From contig JAFMSR010000018.1 in NCBI GenBank assembly GCA_022818135.1, forward strand, positions 19,954,595-20,018,594: a DNA stretch of 64,000 nucleotides, given 5' to 3'. The notes beneath the pieces are model-generated. The model was given only the letters and a program-made list of their open reading frames with translations. It had not been told where the DNA came from and ran no database searches. Made by a program: the position numbers and the translations under genes. The stretch is from Saxidomus purpurata (taxonomy: Eukaryota; Mollusca; Bivalvia; Venerida; Veneridae). This document shows positions 46,600 through 58,060 of this stretch, one piece after another; the stretch's first letter is position 1; the number at the start of each line of letters is the position of its first letter.

Positions 46600-47050
46600 T
46601 GTGTGGAATTATGTTAATGTGGCTAGAGCCTATACTACTTCTGTTTTACATTGTACACTTGAGATCTAACACTTTTAAGCTCCTCCCATTTAGATACACT
46701 CTCTACAGAAAACGGTATTGCTGACTTCAAAGCAATAATACAATGCTTTCATACAACTGCTAGTCTCAAGCTAAAACCTAAAAGTAAATCGATGTATTCA
46801 ATTTAATCACATAATGTGATTTACGTATTTGAAATGCTCTTTACTGTAGCATTAATCTTATCTGTATGTAAAGAGTTACACAAAGTCTGCTACTTTCAAA
46901 TCGGAGATTAAACAGCATTGAAAATTGCTTATTATTTACCCAGTAACAGATAAAAGGGATGACTAATTTACAGTGGTACTTTGAAGTATTTTATTTTAAT
47001 AGATAGTTAAAACATTATCTGTCAGACTGAATTTTAAATTGCAGGGTTTC
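46600..47050 (-). repeat. Inverted segmental repeat, right arm
   Basis: This is the reverse-orientation homologue of 43.26-43.85 kb, with ACACTTGAGATCTAAC, AGCTCCTCCCATTTAGATAC, GAAAACGGTATT and AAAGAGTTACACAAAG. Confidence 0.65.
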
Positions 47051-47420
47051 TTTGATGTACTATGAAAAGCCTTATAAAAAAAGTCAGTGCATTATTATGA
47101 TGATGTTATATTACACTTTAGCATCAACTTTTCGGGTTTACCTAGTCAAATGTTTCTTTCTATTTTGATATTTGAAATATAATCGGTAAATAAAAAAGAC
47201 TTAATTATCCTTGTGTGCAGTCGTTTCAATTTAACAGAACAAATTAAATCATTGGCTTAACTGTTTGTTAGGTGTCTGGTTAAGTCTAGGCTTTGAAGAC
47301 AAGTCCACAGTTATAAAACACGGGTTCTGTTAAATTGATTTCATTGTTTTAGTGAGTTCAACGAACTAAATACCCATGAATTATGTATTTCGTCAGTTTT
47401 TGTTTTAAACATAGCATTAA

Positions 47421-47741
47421 AGCTGCTCGCATTCAGATTTTGGTAAAAAATACAGTTCTTCAAAATGTATGAAAATAACATACTGTAGAAGGTATAGTCT
47501 TATAAAAAGGTTCCAGTATAAATTCCTGTCACGTATATCAGTAGATTTGAAATAATACGCTACCAAATAGTAGAAAATCCAACATAAACATATGGTGTAG
47601 CGGTGCCGTAAAACCAGGAGTTTTATTCATACCTAAATTTTTACTTTTTTTTAAATTCTAGCCTTTATTTTTATATTTATGTATAAGTATGCCAGTTTCG
47701 GAAATTTTATTTTTTTCAACGGCAATTGATAGCGATCATCT
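47421..47741 (+). mobile_element. TTAA MITE, family T2, older copy
   Basis: It begins TTAA plus AGCTGCTCGCATTCAGATTT and is collinear with the reverse of the 46.16-kb copy (GGTTCCAGTATAAATTCC, CTAAATTTTTACTT). It ends GATAGCGATCATCT followed by TAAA. The decayed right end and about 80 extra interior bases (including TGGTGTAGCGGTGCCG) make it the older, larger member. Confidence 0.7.
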
Positions 47742-47749
47742 TAAAAGGT

Positions 47750-49670
47750 AATCATTCATAGTGTAGTGGTACTTTTGTTCAAATGACATAGTCTATATAT
47801 AATATTTCATAACTACAAATAGGAGATAAAAGTCGTTGTTTAACTTTTAACTTTATCTCAATGTCTATTTAAATGACGTTTTTCAAATATTGATGTGCTA
47901 AGTAAAAGCAAAAAATAGTATTCAAAGGCTCCTCTGCAAAATACATCTAATTAAAAACAATCAATGACATATAGAAACAGTGTCTCTCAAACTTTCTAAA
48001 TAAATAGAAATGCCACTTGCTTGGAAATGTAAAGAGGATTGCTGTCTCGTCCCGTTGCTTCGTAGATTGTTCTAATGCTGTAGCTGTGTTCACGATATGC
48101 AGTCCAAATTGAATGTTAAATTAAATTTGCAACCATTTCATAAGAAGACAGCAAATTGAGAACTGAAATCTCGCACACAGATAGACCTTCGCTTATTGCC
48201 TTTTACTACAAATAGTTATTACTCAATAATCCGAATGCTATTGACTTGTTTCATTTTCATCCCCAAGGGAGACATTTATGTTGTTAGTAATTTACAGAAG
48301 CTTTATGTATAAATCTACGCAGTTTTTTTCTGGTAAACTTTAGAACTTATGCTAAAAAAGACCCATATGTATGCAACACTGTCGTTGAAATATATTTTAG
48401 CACATTCCAAACACGCTAGAAAAATATGATTCTTTTTAGCTCACTGATGTATTCCGGCTAAGATACAATGCAAATGTATTTAGTAGTAGAAATAGCATAC
48501 ACAATATTTTTCACAGCAGGATATTCTAAAATTTACGGCAAATTCAATCATTCACCAACTGTGTTGTTGTTTTTATACTAAAAACACAAACATGTGCAAA
48601 TCAACATGCAGGAAGAATATTAAGTAATCTGGAAATTGAGAAGAAAGGATTCTGCTAATTAAAACTGCTTCAAATATGTGCTGATAAGTTTTCTCTGATA
48701 GACAGTCTGTTAAAAAAGATGACTGAGTCATGCAAAACAGAGATCATTACAGTTTCATTATTTACTTGTTGATGATGATGATGAAGAGAATTGCAGACAT
48801 GATACAACAAGAGGAAAGGGGTCTCATTTACGCTTTCTGTTTCGAGAAAACCTAGATTGGAATAACACACAAAAACACTATGTTTATATCAGCCTGTTAG
48901 ATCACCTTCATTCGTAATTGCAGCATACTAAATTAACAACGCCTGACGACTAATGATCATAAAGTGCAATCAGATTTAAAATACGAATATAATGTTGTTA
49001 GTATGTATGTGGAATTTGTTGCTTGCTCTGACCTGCGTAAACAACAATATATTAATGCAGTTACGTATATTTAGACATGAAAATAACTCTACAATCAATG
49101 ACTCGCATTGTTGTGTGGCTGTCTTCCTGTTGCACATAATTGTTGTATTATTTAGGACAACTGTACTATAAAAGAATTCGCCAGAGATCTTTCAGTTCAA
49201 AAAGACTCTTTTTGTGTAGGCGTAATACGGATATTGTAGTTCGTGAATGAGATTATTGTTTCGCCCTCAGGGATATATTCAAACTTCTCACGCAACACGA
49301 GTGTCATGCATTCAGATAATTTTGTGTTAATTTCCATGTGGTTTTGCATTTTATGACACAAGTATGTCTCCTCATGAAGACAAAAATGTTATTTCAAAGC
49401 AATGTTTCATTTGTTTAAACGGTGTCTAATACTTTATTTCCGTCCTTTGTAACTAATTGGTCTATATACTACAAGAAGTTTTAAACTTTATTGAATTACA
49501 ATTCGTGACACAAGTGGCATGCATCGACAAATTGAATTCCCTTGTACTTAAAATTTGCTTCAACATCTTAAAAGTTTTTTTATTGTTTTTGTGTGTTCTC
49601 TTTAATTTTGTAAAGCAAATATTTTTGTTGTTAAAAACAAAAATAATATCAAACAGGGAATGCCACATAC
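47750..49670. other. AT-rich DNA, nothing recognised
   Basis: No gene or bounded repeat is recognised. A short (GAT)n run lies at 48770-48784. A 66-codon minus-strand frame over it is not convincing. Confidence 0.45.
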
Positions 49671-49674
49671 CAAA

Positions 49675-49725
49675 AACGCAGCCTCCCCAAAACGAGCCCC
49701 ATAGCACCCAGAAGTGCACACCACC

Positions 49726-49764
<39 letters not shown>

Positions 49765-50038
49765 ATGTACACACACACACACATACACTACCAACACACA
49801 CTAGCATACAAAGCAAACACACGAGGACAAAACGAACAATTAAAGGAACACAGTTGGGCACCGCCTTTGGAACGGTCAGTGGCAAAAACACCACTGGGGA
49901 GCTTAAACCGGTTTATGGTGCGCACCCAACCTCACTCTTACCCCCACCATGTTCCAAAGTCACAGGACAGTGTAAATAAAAGTAATCCCTGCTAGGTGAA
50001 TCTCTAACACACGAAATGGAAACAAAAGGCATAAACCC
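49675..50038 (-). mobile_element. Interspersed repeat with (CA)n core, minus copy
   Basis: This is the inverted partner of 38.13-38.48 kb. It has a nearly pure (CA)n run (49727-49761) where the other copy has a degenerate (GT)n, then ACGAGGACAAAACGAAC, GGCACCGCC, CACCACTGGGGAGC, TTACCCCCACCATG and CCTGCTAGGTGAATC. Differences are spread along the length, so the copies are not a recent exchange. Long frames in both directions are repeat artefacts. Confidence 0.8.
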
Positions 50039-50215
50039 TACGGAATTTGTCGCAACTATATGCTAACCGAAATTAAAAAAAAGTGAAATAAGATTATATA
50101 TATCATAATACATTACATAGGTCAACACATTAACTTATACCTTTAATACGAAAGACACTTGTTCAGTTTTACTTATATTTAGTCAGCAGCTTGAGCAGTA
50201 GAAGAAAGACAAACA

Positions 50216-50280
50216 ATGCAGTGCATATGTTTCGAGCCTGAAACCCCAGAATGTGATCTGCATAACATTGGTTACCGTAA
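50216..50280 (+). other. Possible short 5' exon (weak)
   Basis: ACAAACAATGCAGTGC opens a frame MQCICFEPETPECDLHNIGY that meets a donor-like ACC/GTAAGATG at 50277. Its Cys-rich acidic composition is unusual for chance, but no downstream partner exon was recognised. Confidence 0.2.
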
Positions 50281-50539
50281 GATGCTTTATTTGTTTGTTA
50301 AGAAAACCAAGATGTCAGATTTTAGCAAGGAAACATGCTTGCTTAATTTTTTCTTTTCGTTTTTTTTTCATCACATTTTGCATAATGACTATGTTCAATG
50401 GTTTATTTTTTTTAGGTTTAAATGGTCGTATTAGCATTAAACTTCTGTTAGTCAAAGAGCACTTACGTTCTAAAACATATACTGGATTTTATCAAATCTT
50501 GTTCCTAGTAGTATATCTGTATTCTAAGTCTTAGAAGTA

Positions 50540-51140
50540 AGTACGAACTTTAGATTTAAGATGCTGAAAACCTATTTATCGGCTAAATGTGTGTCAACTG
50601 CAGCTTTGAGAGGTAAGGATAAACTCTAGCTCAGATATGTGGATACTATGAATCTTATTGTACTCGCTGCCATAATGTATCAATATAATGACTGCTTTAT
50701 TTTATTATCGTCATTTGAATAATACAGTGTCTTTTTTACAGCGAATTCATTTATATATAATAAACTGTTTTGACCAATGATATTGCGGTTTTTATAGTAA
50801 CTGTATATTACTTAAAAACACAAGGTAAATATGTCGCGATATTTAGCATTATCTATCACTGTCATATTGTTTGGCACATATTACATACAGCGATGGATAT
50901 ATCTGAAAATACTGTAACATGTTTTAAAGTTGAACTTTGTGACCAATAGGCAAGCATCGATGCAGACTGTCCCTGTATCTCTGCGCAAATGTTCTTCTTG
51001 AAATCATTTGTCTTTTTTTAATGTCTTTTAAGAAGAGAATGTGTCCAGAAATTGTTCATGTTTCGACATTAGGAAAGAAGAACTTTAAATTTGTGTTTTA
51101 AATACAAATAATATCAGGACCGAGATTGAGTATTTGCATG
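50540..51140. other. AT-rich DNA, nothing recognised
   Basis: No gene or repeat boundary is seen here. Confidence 0.45.
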
Positions 51141-51149
51141 TATCATTTC

Positions 51150-51434
51150 TTTACATGAAAGCTTAAGCTATACATTCCAGTCAGTATAGGTAAAATCAAC
51201 ATTTAAAAATATATTGCGGTACCGTAAACCGTTCAATTCTCTCTGAGAAGTTGTTGGTGTACAATAAAAGGGTGGATGCGATTTTTTTGTAGAAGACCTA
51301 TGATTATGATGACTTTTGTGCTAAAATGGGGCAATTTTCGATATATGTTGATCTTTAAAAATGTATGTATTTATTATTTTTGCGTTCATTGAACACATCA
51401 TTAATTTTTCGTGCTTGATGTAGGAATAGTCCCT
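51150..51434 (+). mobile_element. TTAA MITE, family T1, 5'-truncated copy
   Basis: TGCGGTACCGTAAACCGTTC, GGTGGATGCGATTTTTT and GTTCATTGAACACATCA match the reverse of the 12.04-12.38 kb element. The right end is AGTCCCT followed by TTAA (51435-51438). The left part fades out, so the 5' end is lost or diverged. Confidence 0.7.
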
Positions 51435-52089
51435 TTAACATTGTTGAATTCTAAATCTGGCTTTTATTCTTGAGTTTTGGGACTTCTTCTATATTTCGTT
51501 ATTCAATTTTTTAATATTTTTAATGTAAATGTAATACGAGATGTTTTATGTTTACCTAGAATGACTGTTTACCTGCTTAACCGTGTCAAATAATGTTCAT
51601 ATACAGGCAATTACCAATATACATGCACATTGTTAAGGAGAAAAGATCATAGTTTAATTTTGAAACCTATTGCATGCACATTCAATCAAGCATCTAAATT
51701 GATTTCATTTATTCATATAAGTACAACAGCTATTACCAAGTCCAAATATTTAGCATTGTTTGTAACTTGACGCTCATGTATTTGTCTTTGAAACCAATTC
51801 TCCTAGCAATTGGACCCTATACTGCGGATCATAGATGACCAAATACTATAACATTCGTGCTTGTACATATACATGTAGTAATTGCAATTACGTTATATTT
51901 GCATTGTTCCTTCCACGCATATCAATATATGCCAAGACTCGTGTCATAAGTAATTTGGTCTTTCATACTTTCTGCTCTATAGAATTCCATTCAAGTACGA
52001 TTTGTCTTACCTTTTGCTCTATTTCATATTTCCTGTCCTATTTCGGTATTATATTTTGAACGAAAATGTAGTAAAATAAGCTTGCTAAA

Positions 52090-52335
52090 TCTAAATTTTC
52101 TAACCTAAGTTGGAAATTCCCCGTGGATCAATAGCTGCCATGATCTTCAATTAAACAGTTGAAATTTATTACTTCTACATGGCACTTTGAAGATATTCAA
52201 TTTTAGCTCTTCCCTTAAGACACGTTTAATATCCCAAACAAAGACTTAATTAATGCATTATCCTTAAGCGTAGAAAGCACGCAGTCATTAATTTTTTGTC
52301 TGTCACTGAATGCTTTCGGAAAAAAATGGTCACTG
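52090..52335 (+). repeat. Duplicated block shared with 60.88-61.13 kb
   Basis: TTTTCTAACCTAAGTTG, GCGGATCAAT-like GTGGATCAAT, AAACAGTTGAAATTTATT, GACTTAATTAATGCATTATC and GCAGTCATTAA match, in order, TTTTCTAACCTAAATTTG, GCGGATCAAT, AAACAGATGAACTTTATT, GACTTAATTAATGCATTATC and GCAGCCATTAA. The 20-bp word GACTTAATTAATGCATTATC is identical in both. No coding frame is shared. Confidence 0.7.
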
Positions 52336-52439
52336 TAAAAGTTTTGAAGGAATTATCTAAGTATTCAGCTAGAGAATGAGTAGTTTACAAAACTACATAC
52401 GAGGGGTATCTTAGAAGTTCTTGGCCTTTTTTATAACCT

Positions 52440-53190
52440 TAATTAAAGTTAATAGAATTGTTTATTATTCACGATAAATAAACAGGTAAGTGTTTAATAA
52501 ATATAGCCAGTAGTTTGTTCCAAAGGCTACACCTGGTCTTGTAAGAATGGATGGAGTCTGGTGTAGTTTTATACTCACTAAAGTATCCTGGCGGTAAGCC
52601 ATGCTTAATTTGGTACATGTGTCACAATGCAATAAGTTCTACTCTTTTGTTAACTGGTAACCAATTTAAAATTTGGAAATGTTTCAAATCATTATGATTC
52701 TTAAAATCCAAGGTTAAAATCAATAGTGCGCATTCATTTTGTATGACTTGTAGTTTGTCTTTGAACATTGTAGAAATACTATGATAACAAAAACAGCAAG
52801 CATTAAAGGTAGGTGACATTGTATAAGTGAGGTAATAAGAAGTTTTCTAGCATGCATTTTTAAAAACAAAAAAACAACTTCTTTCTGTTTAATAATTTTA
52901 GTTGGGCATTTGCTTTCTTAATGATTTCACTGACCGTGGACTCATTGGATTGTTGCACCTAGATATTTAACAGATTTAGTAGAATTGACAGATTTACCAT
53001 TGCAAGATATGGCTTGATTTGACCAAGATTTATGCTTATGTTTTGAGCCAAACAGGATTAATTTAGTTTTTCCTAAGTGGAGAGACAATTTATTGTGAAT
53101 AAACCAATGGCTTAAAATTTTAAAGTTCAAGGTCTTTGAAAAGATATATTTTATGTCGGCAAGACTTCAGCAGTACAAACTACAAACCAT
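52440..53190 (-). pseudogene. Degenerate LINE reverse transcriptase, C-terminal part
   Basis: Minus-strand conceptual fragments match the thumb/connection end of non-LTR retrotransposon reverse transcriptases in order: HNKLSLHLGKTKLILFGSK and SVKYLGA (52942-53130), then in another frame a KKANAQLK-like stretch and ARKLLITSLIQCH, then KDKLQVIQNECA and HFQILNWLPVNKRVEL (52622-52819), then HMYQIKHGLPPGYFS and a SYKTR motif beyond a stop. At least three frameshifts or stops disrupt it, and the catalytic YADD region is lost at the 53.19-kb edge. It is dead and probably a 5'-truncated insertion. The style is that of Jockey/CR1/Rex-like clades, but the clade is not certain. Confidence 0.85.
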
Positions 53191-53252
53191 AAGCTCTACT
53201 GAGCTTTTGAACCGACTGCATTATTAAATATTTTTTAAATATACATATTTAA

Positions 53253-53400
53253 AGGGACATACCCTATAACCGATGTCAAACTAAATCAACCCCAAAACAT
53301 AAATAATGGAATCTTTGGAAGTATTTTAACTAAACCTCAAAGTTTCAGGTATGCATTCCCAGTCATTATTGATAAAATCAGCAGTAAAAATTAGATACTG
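53253..53400 (+). mobile_element. TTAA MITE, family T1, 3'-truncated copy
   Basis: TTAA (53249-53252) is followed by AGGGACATACCCTATAACCG, GATGTCAAACTAAATCAACC and GATAAAATCAGCAG, matching the reverse of the right half of the 12.04-kb element and the left part of the 63.7-kb copy. It ends without a second terminal repeat. Confidence 0.7.
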
Positions 53401-53479
53401 AAACAAAAACTATTTTCTGAATGTAATGTCACATTACTTCATTCCTCGATTTCAATTTTATTTTTAAAATGCAATGTAT

Positions 53480-53730
53480 TTAGTGCTTGGTAACAGATGG
53501 CAACAGCTCTCGGTTTTATTGCAGAGCAGTCCTACTGCTAATCAGTATCAACACAAAGGGATATTAATCACTTTTAATCTAGATATTGACAATCCTGATT
53601 CCTGTCAAACTCACTTCAAAGGCATACCACTGCAAAGTAATCGTGGTGCCTGATGTATTATATAAAAGCGTTGTCGGCACATGAGACGGCTAGTGAAGTC
53701 AAGTTCTTAATTCGTAATGTGTGCGCACTG
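53480..53730 (+). repeat. Duplicated block shared with 63.31-63.55 kb
   Basis: GGTTTTATTGCAGAGCAGTC, AACACAAAGGGATATTAATC, AAAGGCATACCACTGCAAAG and CCTGATGTATTATATAAAAG align with TTTTTATTGCCAAGCAATC, AACACAAAGGATTATTGACC, AAAGGCATGCCACTGCAAAA and CCTGATGTATTACATAATGG. This copy contains a good TATA-box word (TATATAAAAG, 53661-53670) that is lost in the other. Confidence 0.65.
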
Positions 53731-53759
53731 CGCGTGTAAAGATCGATGAACAGGATGGT

Positions 53760-56300
53760 AAAGCATTTTTCTGTGTATTTTTTATCTTAGCATTTGGTTC
53801 TATTCGTTCCTACCGAGGAAACAGCCATTCATATTATTTTATCTAGATAGATGTGAGAAACCTTCTTTAAGCGTTGTAATTATAGCTCAAACATTTAATC
53901 ATGTTAGTTGATTACAATGTAACTGAAAAACAAGCTTTAAATTTCGCTGCAGTTCAAACTTTTGACAAAAATAATCATCAAGTACATATGATTTCATGAA
54001 ACACTTTTCCATCCATAAACGGTACAAGATCAAGAATTGAATTATAATTTCTGTACTCGGTTAGCAGTATAGCTCGTCATCACCAAATGATATGTCTTAA
54101 GTTATTTGAGCAATGTGGTGTAATTTTTAAGCAGTTAATGCAAAACCATTGATTATTTTGATCCAACTATTTACAGGTAAGTGAGTTCATCAGATGCTCT
54201 TTACATCTTAATGCCAAAGCCAATGATACTGTTTTAAACATTTCAGCTCGTTTCTATAATTCTTATGTTCTTGTAAAGGTAAATAAAGTTTTTTTGAAAA
54301 TGGGCTTCAATGGCAGTGATTATTGACAATGATTTGCCAAGGGAAAATACCGTTGTTGGCACAGGCTTAGTTTGTACTTTTCTCGTTGGTGTGTAAACAG
54401 ATTTATTCTGCTTGAATTTTAGTTTGTTCCGTAAAGAACTATCTTTTAATATATGTATGCCAAAGAGGCTTTAATGTGCAGTGCATAAACCGATCATAAA
54501 GAATTGTAGATACTCATCATGCATAAACAATTATACTGATATTAAAAAAAAATGAAATATTCAAAACAAATAATTTCATTGTACATGGTTTCTCAGTGCC
54601 TCTGTAGATTATGTCACTAAACAAAAAAACGTAACGTTTTGTCTGAAATCTTTTATTTAATACAATATTCTGACAAGGAGGTTAGTAAATCGAAAATAAA
54701 TATCAAATAGTTAGTATTTTAGTGTAAAAAGCACATTTATTTTACTGTCAAGAAGTATTAAAATATGTATAAATGATCCTTGCTAATATTTGTGTAAACC
54801 ACGTGCTTTTATACAACATGAAAGACAATTCTAGTGCAAATCATTAACTCTTAGCTGTCATCGCTTTGGTCAATCTAAACGTTCTAATCATATTGTTATG
54901 TGTCAGATCTGCCACTGATAAGCAACTTATATCCTGGGAATGCGTTGACATTTTACTCAATCAATTGATTGGAACTGTTACCCTAGAATTATTCATAAGC
55001 AATTATGAAATTATTTCCAGGCAGATGGTTAATTGATATATTTATACGCCATGTTTTCAGACAAGCGTTTATATCCCGTTGAAATTTAAACATTTCAAAT
55101 AATAAAATATATTCATTTGCACTTTATACAATTTTAAATTCATTATGCTATCATCTGTATTATTTACTTTATCGCCGTTATCATCGTGAAAACAGTCAAC
55201 ATTTGTAAATAATCATCCCAATAAAGCAAAGGAGCTGTTGTACCACTAACGTTAATAAAACTATCATATTTTCCTTTGAAATGATACTGTTTTCGTTGTG
55301 AAAGAATTAAATGATTTCGTGCCTAAAATGTGATACTAGATAATTGAAACTTGCAATTTATCAGCTCTTTTCGTTTTTCTTTGTAAGCGTATTTATGGAA
55401 CAGTGCCAGCTATACAAAATGTAGTACATGAAGATCTTGCTCATTTCATTTTCAGAGTAAACCCACGTGTGTTAACTTATTCATTCATTGCAATGTCACT
55501 GCTCCATGTTACAACTATAATTGAATGAACTTGTGTTTGTTTCTTTAAACGGCATATTTAGTACTTGTAACACACAGATTAGGTCCATTTCAGTATTGAT
55601 AGCTCTCAAAGAGTTGTTTTTATTTAATGGATAACAACCCATTATTATTCCTTGATAATGGTTCAACCCCGTGCCTTTTATAAAACGTATTATTAATAAA
55701 ACACATTTAAAGACCTTACTGCAACTGTATCTGAACTTTAAAATTAAAGTTATGTCAAAATGTTTAAAAGTGTCTATTAAGTGAAAAGTAGATACCCAGA
55801 TATATACTCTCCGCAGAGAAGAAAAGTAAAGAAAAGCTACTCCCAGAATAGTGTACATATATATAAATGAAACATAACAGAAATGATATCATAATTTGAG
55901 TTTAAGGCTAGCAGGTACTTTGTCTTTGTTTCCGAAAAGAAATGGTAAGAGAAAAATCGAAAACAAGGGTCAGTTAATAATAAAAAAATTATTAACTTAT
56001 ATTATGCGCATTCCTGTATTTAATAGAAAACATTTTAACAATTTGAAATAAAGCGTTGGCAAATATAATATTTGTAACATTTAAAAAGTTCGCAATAAAA
56101 TATACACATGTATTATATGTTTCAACAAAGAGCTTTTATCAAATTGTACGTCAAATTATAAACTAGTATTCACTCAACCACTTTTTCTAAGTATACACCT
56201 AAATATTTATGTCACAAAAGCGCGAAGATAACCAGGTTGTCATAAATCTGCGGATTACACATGCGTGCCAATGTTTGAAATCAAGATGTTAATGTAAGGT
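53760..56300. other. AT-rich DNA, nothing firmly recognised
   Basis: The longest frame is 120 codons on the minus strand (55496-55858), with no splice context, Kozak context or recognisable domain. I count it as probably chance. No other feature was found. Confidence 0.4.
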
Positions 56301-56318
56301 ATAAAAACAAATTGTTAG

Positions 56319-56539
56319 AGCTTTTACTAATTCTTATCCTAAAATTCACACTAATGAAGATTTGATCGAAAGTGGGTACCCTGCTGTTTTTCAACTCATT
56401 TGTCGCTTTGACATACCCGTCTTGAAGAATTGTTATTTCGTACTTTTCACGAATCACTCATTGTCATATGTTGATGTACAAGAAGCCACTTTTGAAAAAT
56501 ACAGCACTGTATGGAACCAACTGACGAAAGTTAAAACAG
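56319..56539 (+). CDS. Candidate internal exon, family unknown
   Basis: An acceptor-like AAATTGTTAG (ending 56318, weak pyrimidine tract) and a strong donor (AAAACAG/GTGCGTAG at 56540) bound 221 bp with 73 open codons and one split base at each end. The peptide reads AFTNSYPKIHTNEDLIESGY, then VFQLICRFDIPVLKNC, VLFTNHSLSYVDV and FEKYSTVWNQLTKVKT. It has balanced charge and alternating hydrophobic residues, so it looks like a folded globular segment rather than chance AT-rich translation. Stops occur just outside the splice sites. I do not recognise the family and see no partner exon. Confidence 0.4.
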
Positions 56540-57399
56540 GTGCGTAGCAATGGATTTGAATTAAAACCACTACAACTTACATGTTAAAGCGAAGTTAACA
56601 TTTAATTGATCCCTTACACACGATGTCGAATGATACATAATGGTAAACATAATCAATACATGCAATATGACTAACACAAACGAGTTCTCTTTTCTATACT
56701 TCGATTGGGTGACGTATCCGGGCCAGGTGGATATTTATACGATAATAACCATAGTGACTGTTCTGTTTTAGTTTGAGTTATGTATGAGTAGCTTTCCTTG
56801 ATAAAGTCCTTTATTTTATCGGCAGGAATTTGTATCAAGGTTTTGTTTTTGCGCCAATTTAAGACACGGATAATTTAAAACACTTAAAACGCCAAAAACT
56901 AGCACCGTAGAATTAAAAGCGTCATACAGTAACTGCATTTTAACGTTTTGTAACGTAAGAAAAATTAACGCCGCTAATAAGATTATTAAACCTTCTGTGT
57001 AGCGACTGTAACAGCAAGACAAATTCCATACGTATGTTGCCACTTTTTGTATTGTTTTGGTATCTTTGTTTACGGAAACCTCTGCATATATTCACTAAAT
57101 TGGCTAGAAAATGTTACTGCCGAATCTTAATATAACTATAAACGTGTGATAGATAACAAAATAAGATAACACAATTTTCCCCAGGGTCACACGTCTGTAA
57201 GTACTGATGAGGCTTTCCAGACTAACTTATTAAATTCTGAGGTATCCTGTAGAAATAAATTGACAATTTACAAGGCCGTACTGAACATTTTCAGTCAGTC
57301 TTGTGCACTATATTATGAAGCAGAGGTAATCAGAAATGCTGACGTTCCTTCAAAATCACAAGTCGGGAAAGTAACATTCTTTATGATTATTTAATTTTC

Positions 57400-57681
57400 T
57401 CTTTATTTCATCGACAAACGAAAAGCTTTCCATTCTTTAGGTGAAACATACAATCTATCATTATTTTCTGCTGTAAAAGTAATACTATTTATAAGCAGTT
57501 GCAAGATACACTGTCCACATTTCATGGAAAGCTTTGAGCTTATCCAGTCACTCTCGAGTCCACTTCCTGGAAAAACCAGTACTGGTGCCATATGAGGAGG
57601 TACGGTCGTGACCTTGGTGGGGCTTGAACCCGCAACCTCCGGGATGAGGGGCGGACACCCAAACCTCTACACCACCGCTAA
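57400..57681 (-). mobile_element. tRNA-derived SINE, minus strand
   Basis: On the minus strand from 57681 it reads TAGCGGTGGTGTAGAGG (A-box), then CGGAGGTTGCGGGTTCAAGC (B-box about 57626-57636), ACGACCGTACCTCCTCATAT, GTGGACTCGAGAGTGACTGG and a longer tail reaching ATGAAATAAAGAG. Both promoter boxes are close to consensus, making this the most intact tRNA-derived SINE in the window. It shares its head and body with the 42.13-kb copy. Confidence 0.8.
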
Positions 57682-57764
57682 ATTAATCTGGAAGTATATA
57701 TAGTACATGTATGACAACAATATCAAACATTTCCTGAAAATGACAATTTAACTTCAAGATTGGC

Positions 57765-58060
57765 AACGCGTAATGTTTCATAATACCAAGCTACTTTTTT
57801 AGCGTTTTAGAAGTTAAGAATCTAAATGTGTCCTTTACCTTCCTTCGTTTTGTATCTATGAGCATTTCGGAATCAGATGGTAAAATTAATCCACGTCCTG
57901 AATCATTTAACTTTCTCGCATCCGAACTCTGGCTTTTTTATCCCATGATTTAAATTCAGTGATTCATTTCTTTTTTAGAAACTTTAAAGATACAATACTA
58001 TATTTCCACACCTAACTCACAGAGTATACAAACGTTTTGCACAAGGCCTGATTTTGTGTA
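57765..58060 (+). repeat. Repeat related to 59.50-59.76 kb, decayed
   Basis: GTTTCATAATACC, TTTTAGAAGTTAAGAA, CTAAATGTGTCC, TTTCTCGCATCCGAAC and CTGGCT follow the same order as in the 59.5-kb repeat. The palindromic centre that is perfect there is eroded here. Confidence 0.55.

Noticed and set aside
49457..49995. His/Thr-rich and Cys/Val-rich frames
   Set aside because: They are translations of the (CA)n core of an interspersed repeat, seen on both strands.
55496..55858. 120-codon minus-strand frame
   Set aside because: It has no splice or start context and no recognisable motif. A frame of this length is within reach of chance in AT-rich DNA of this size.
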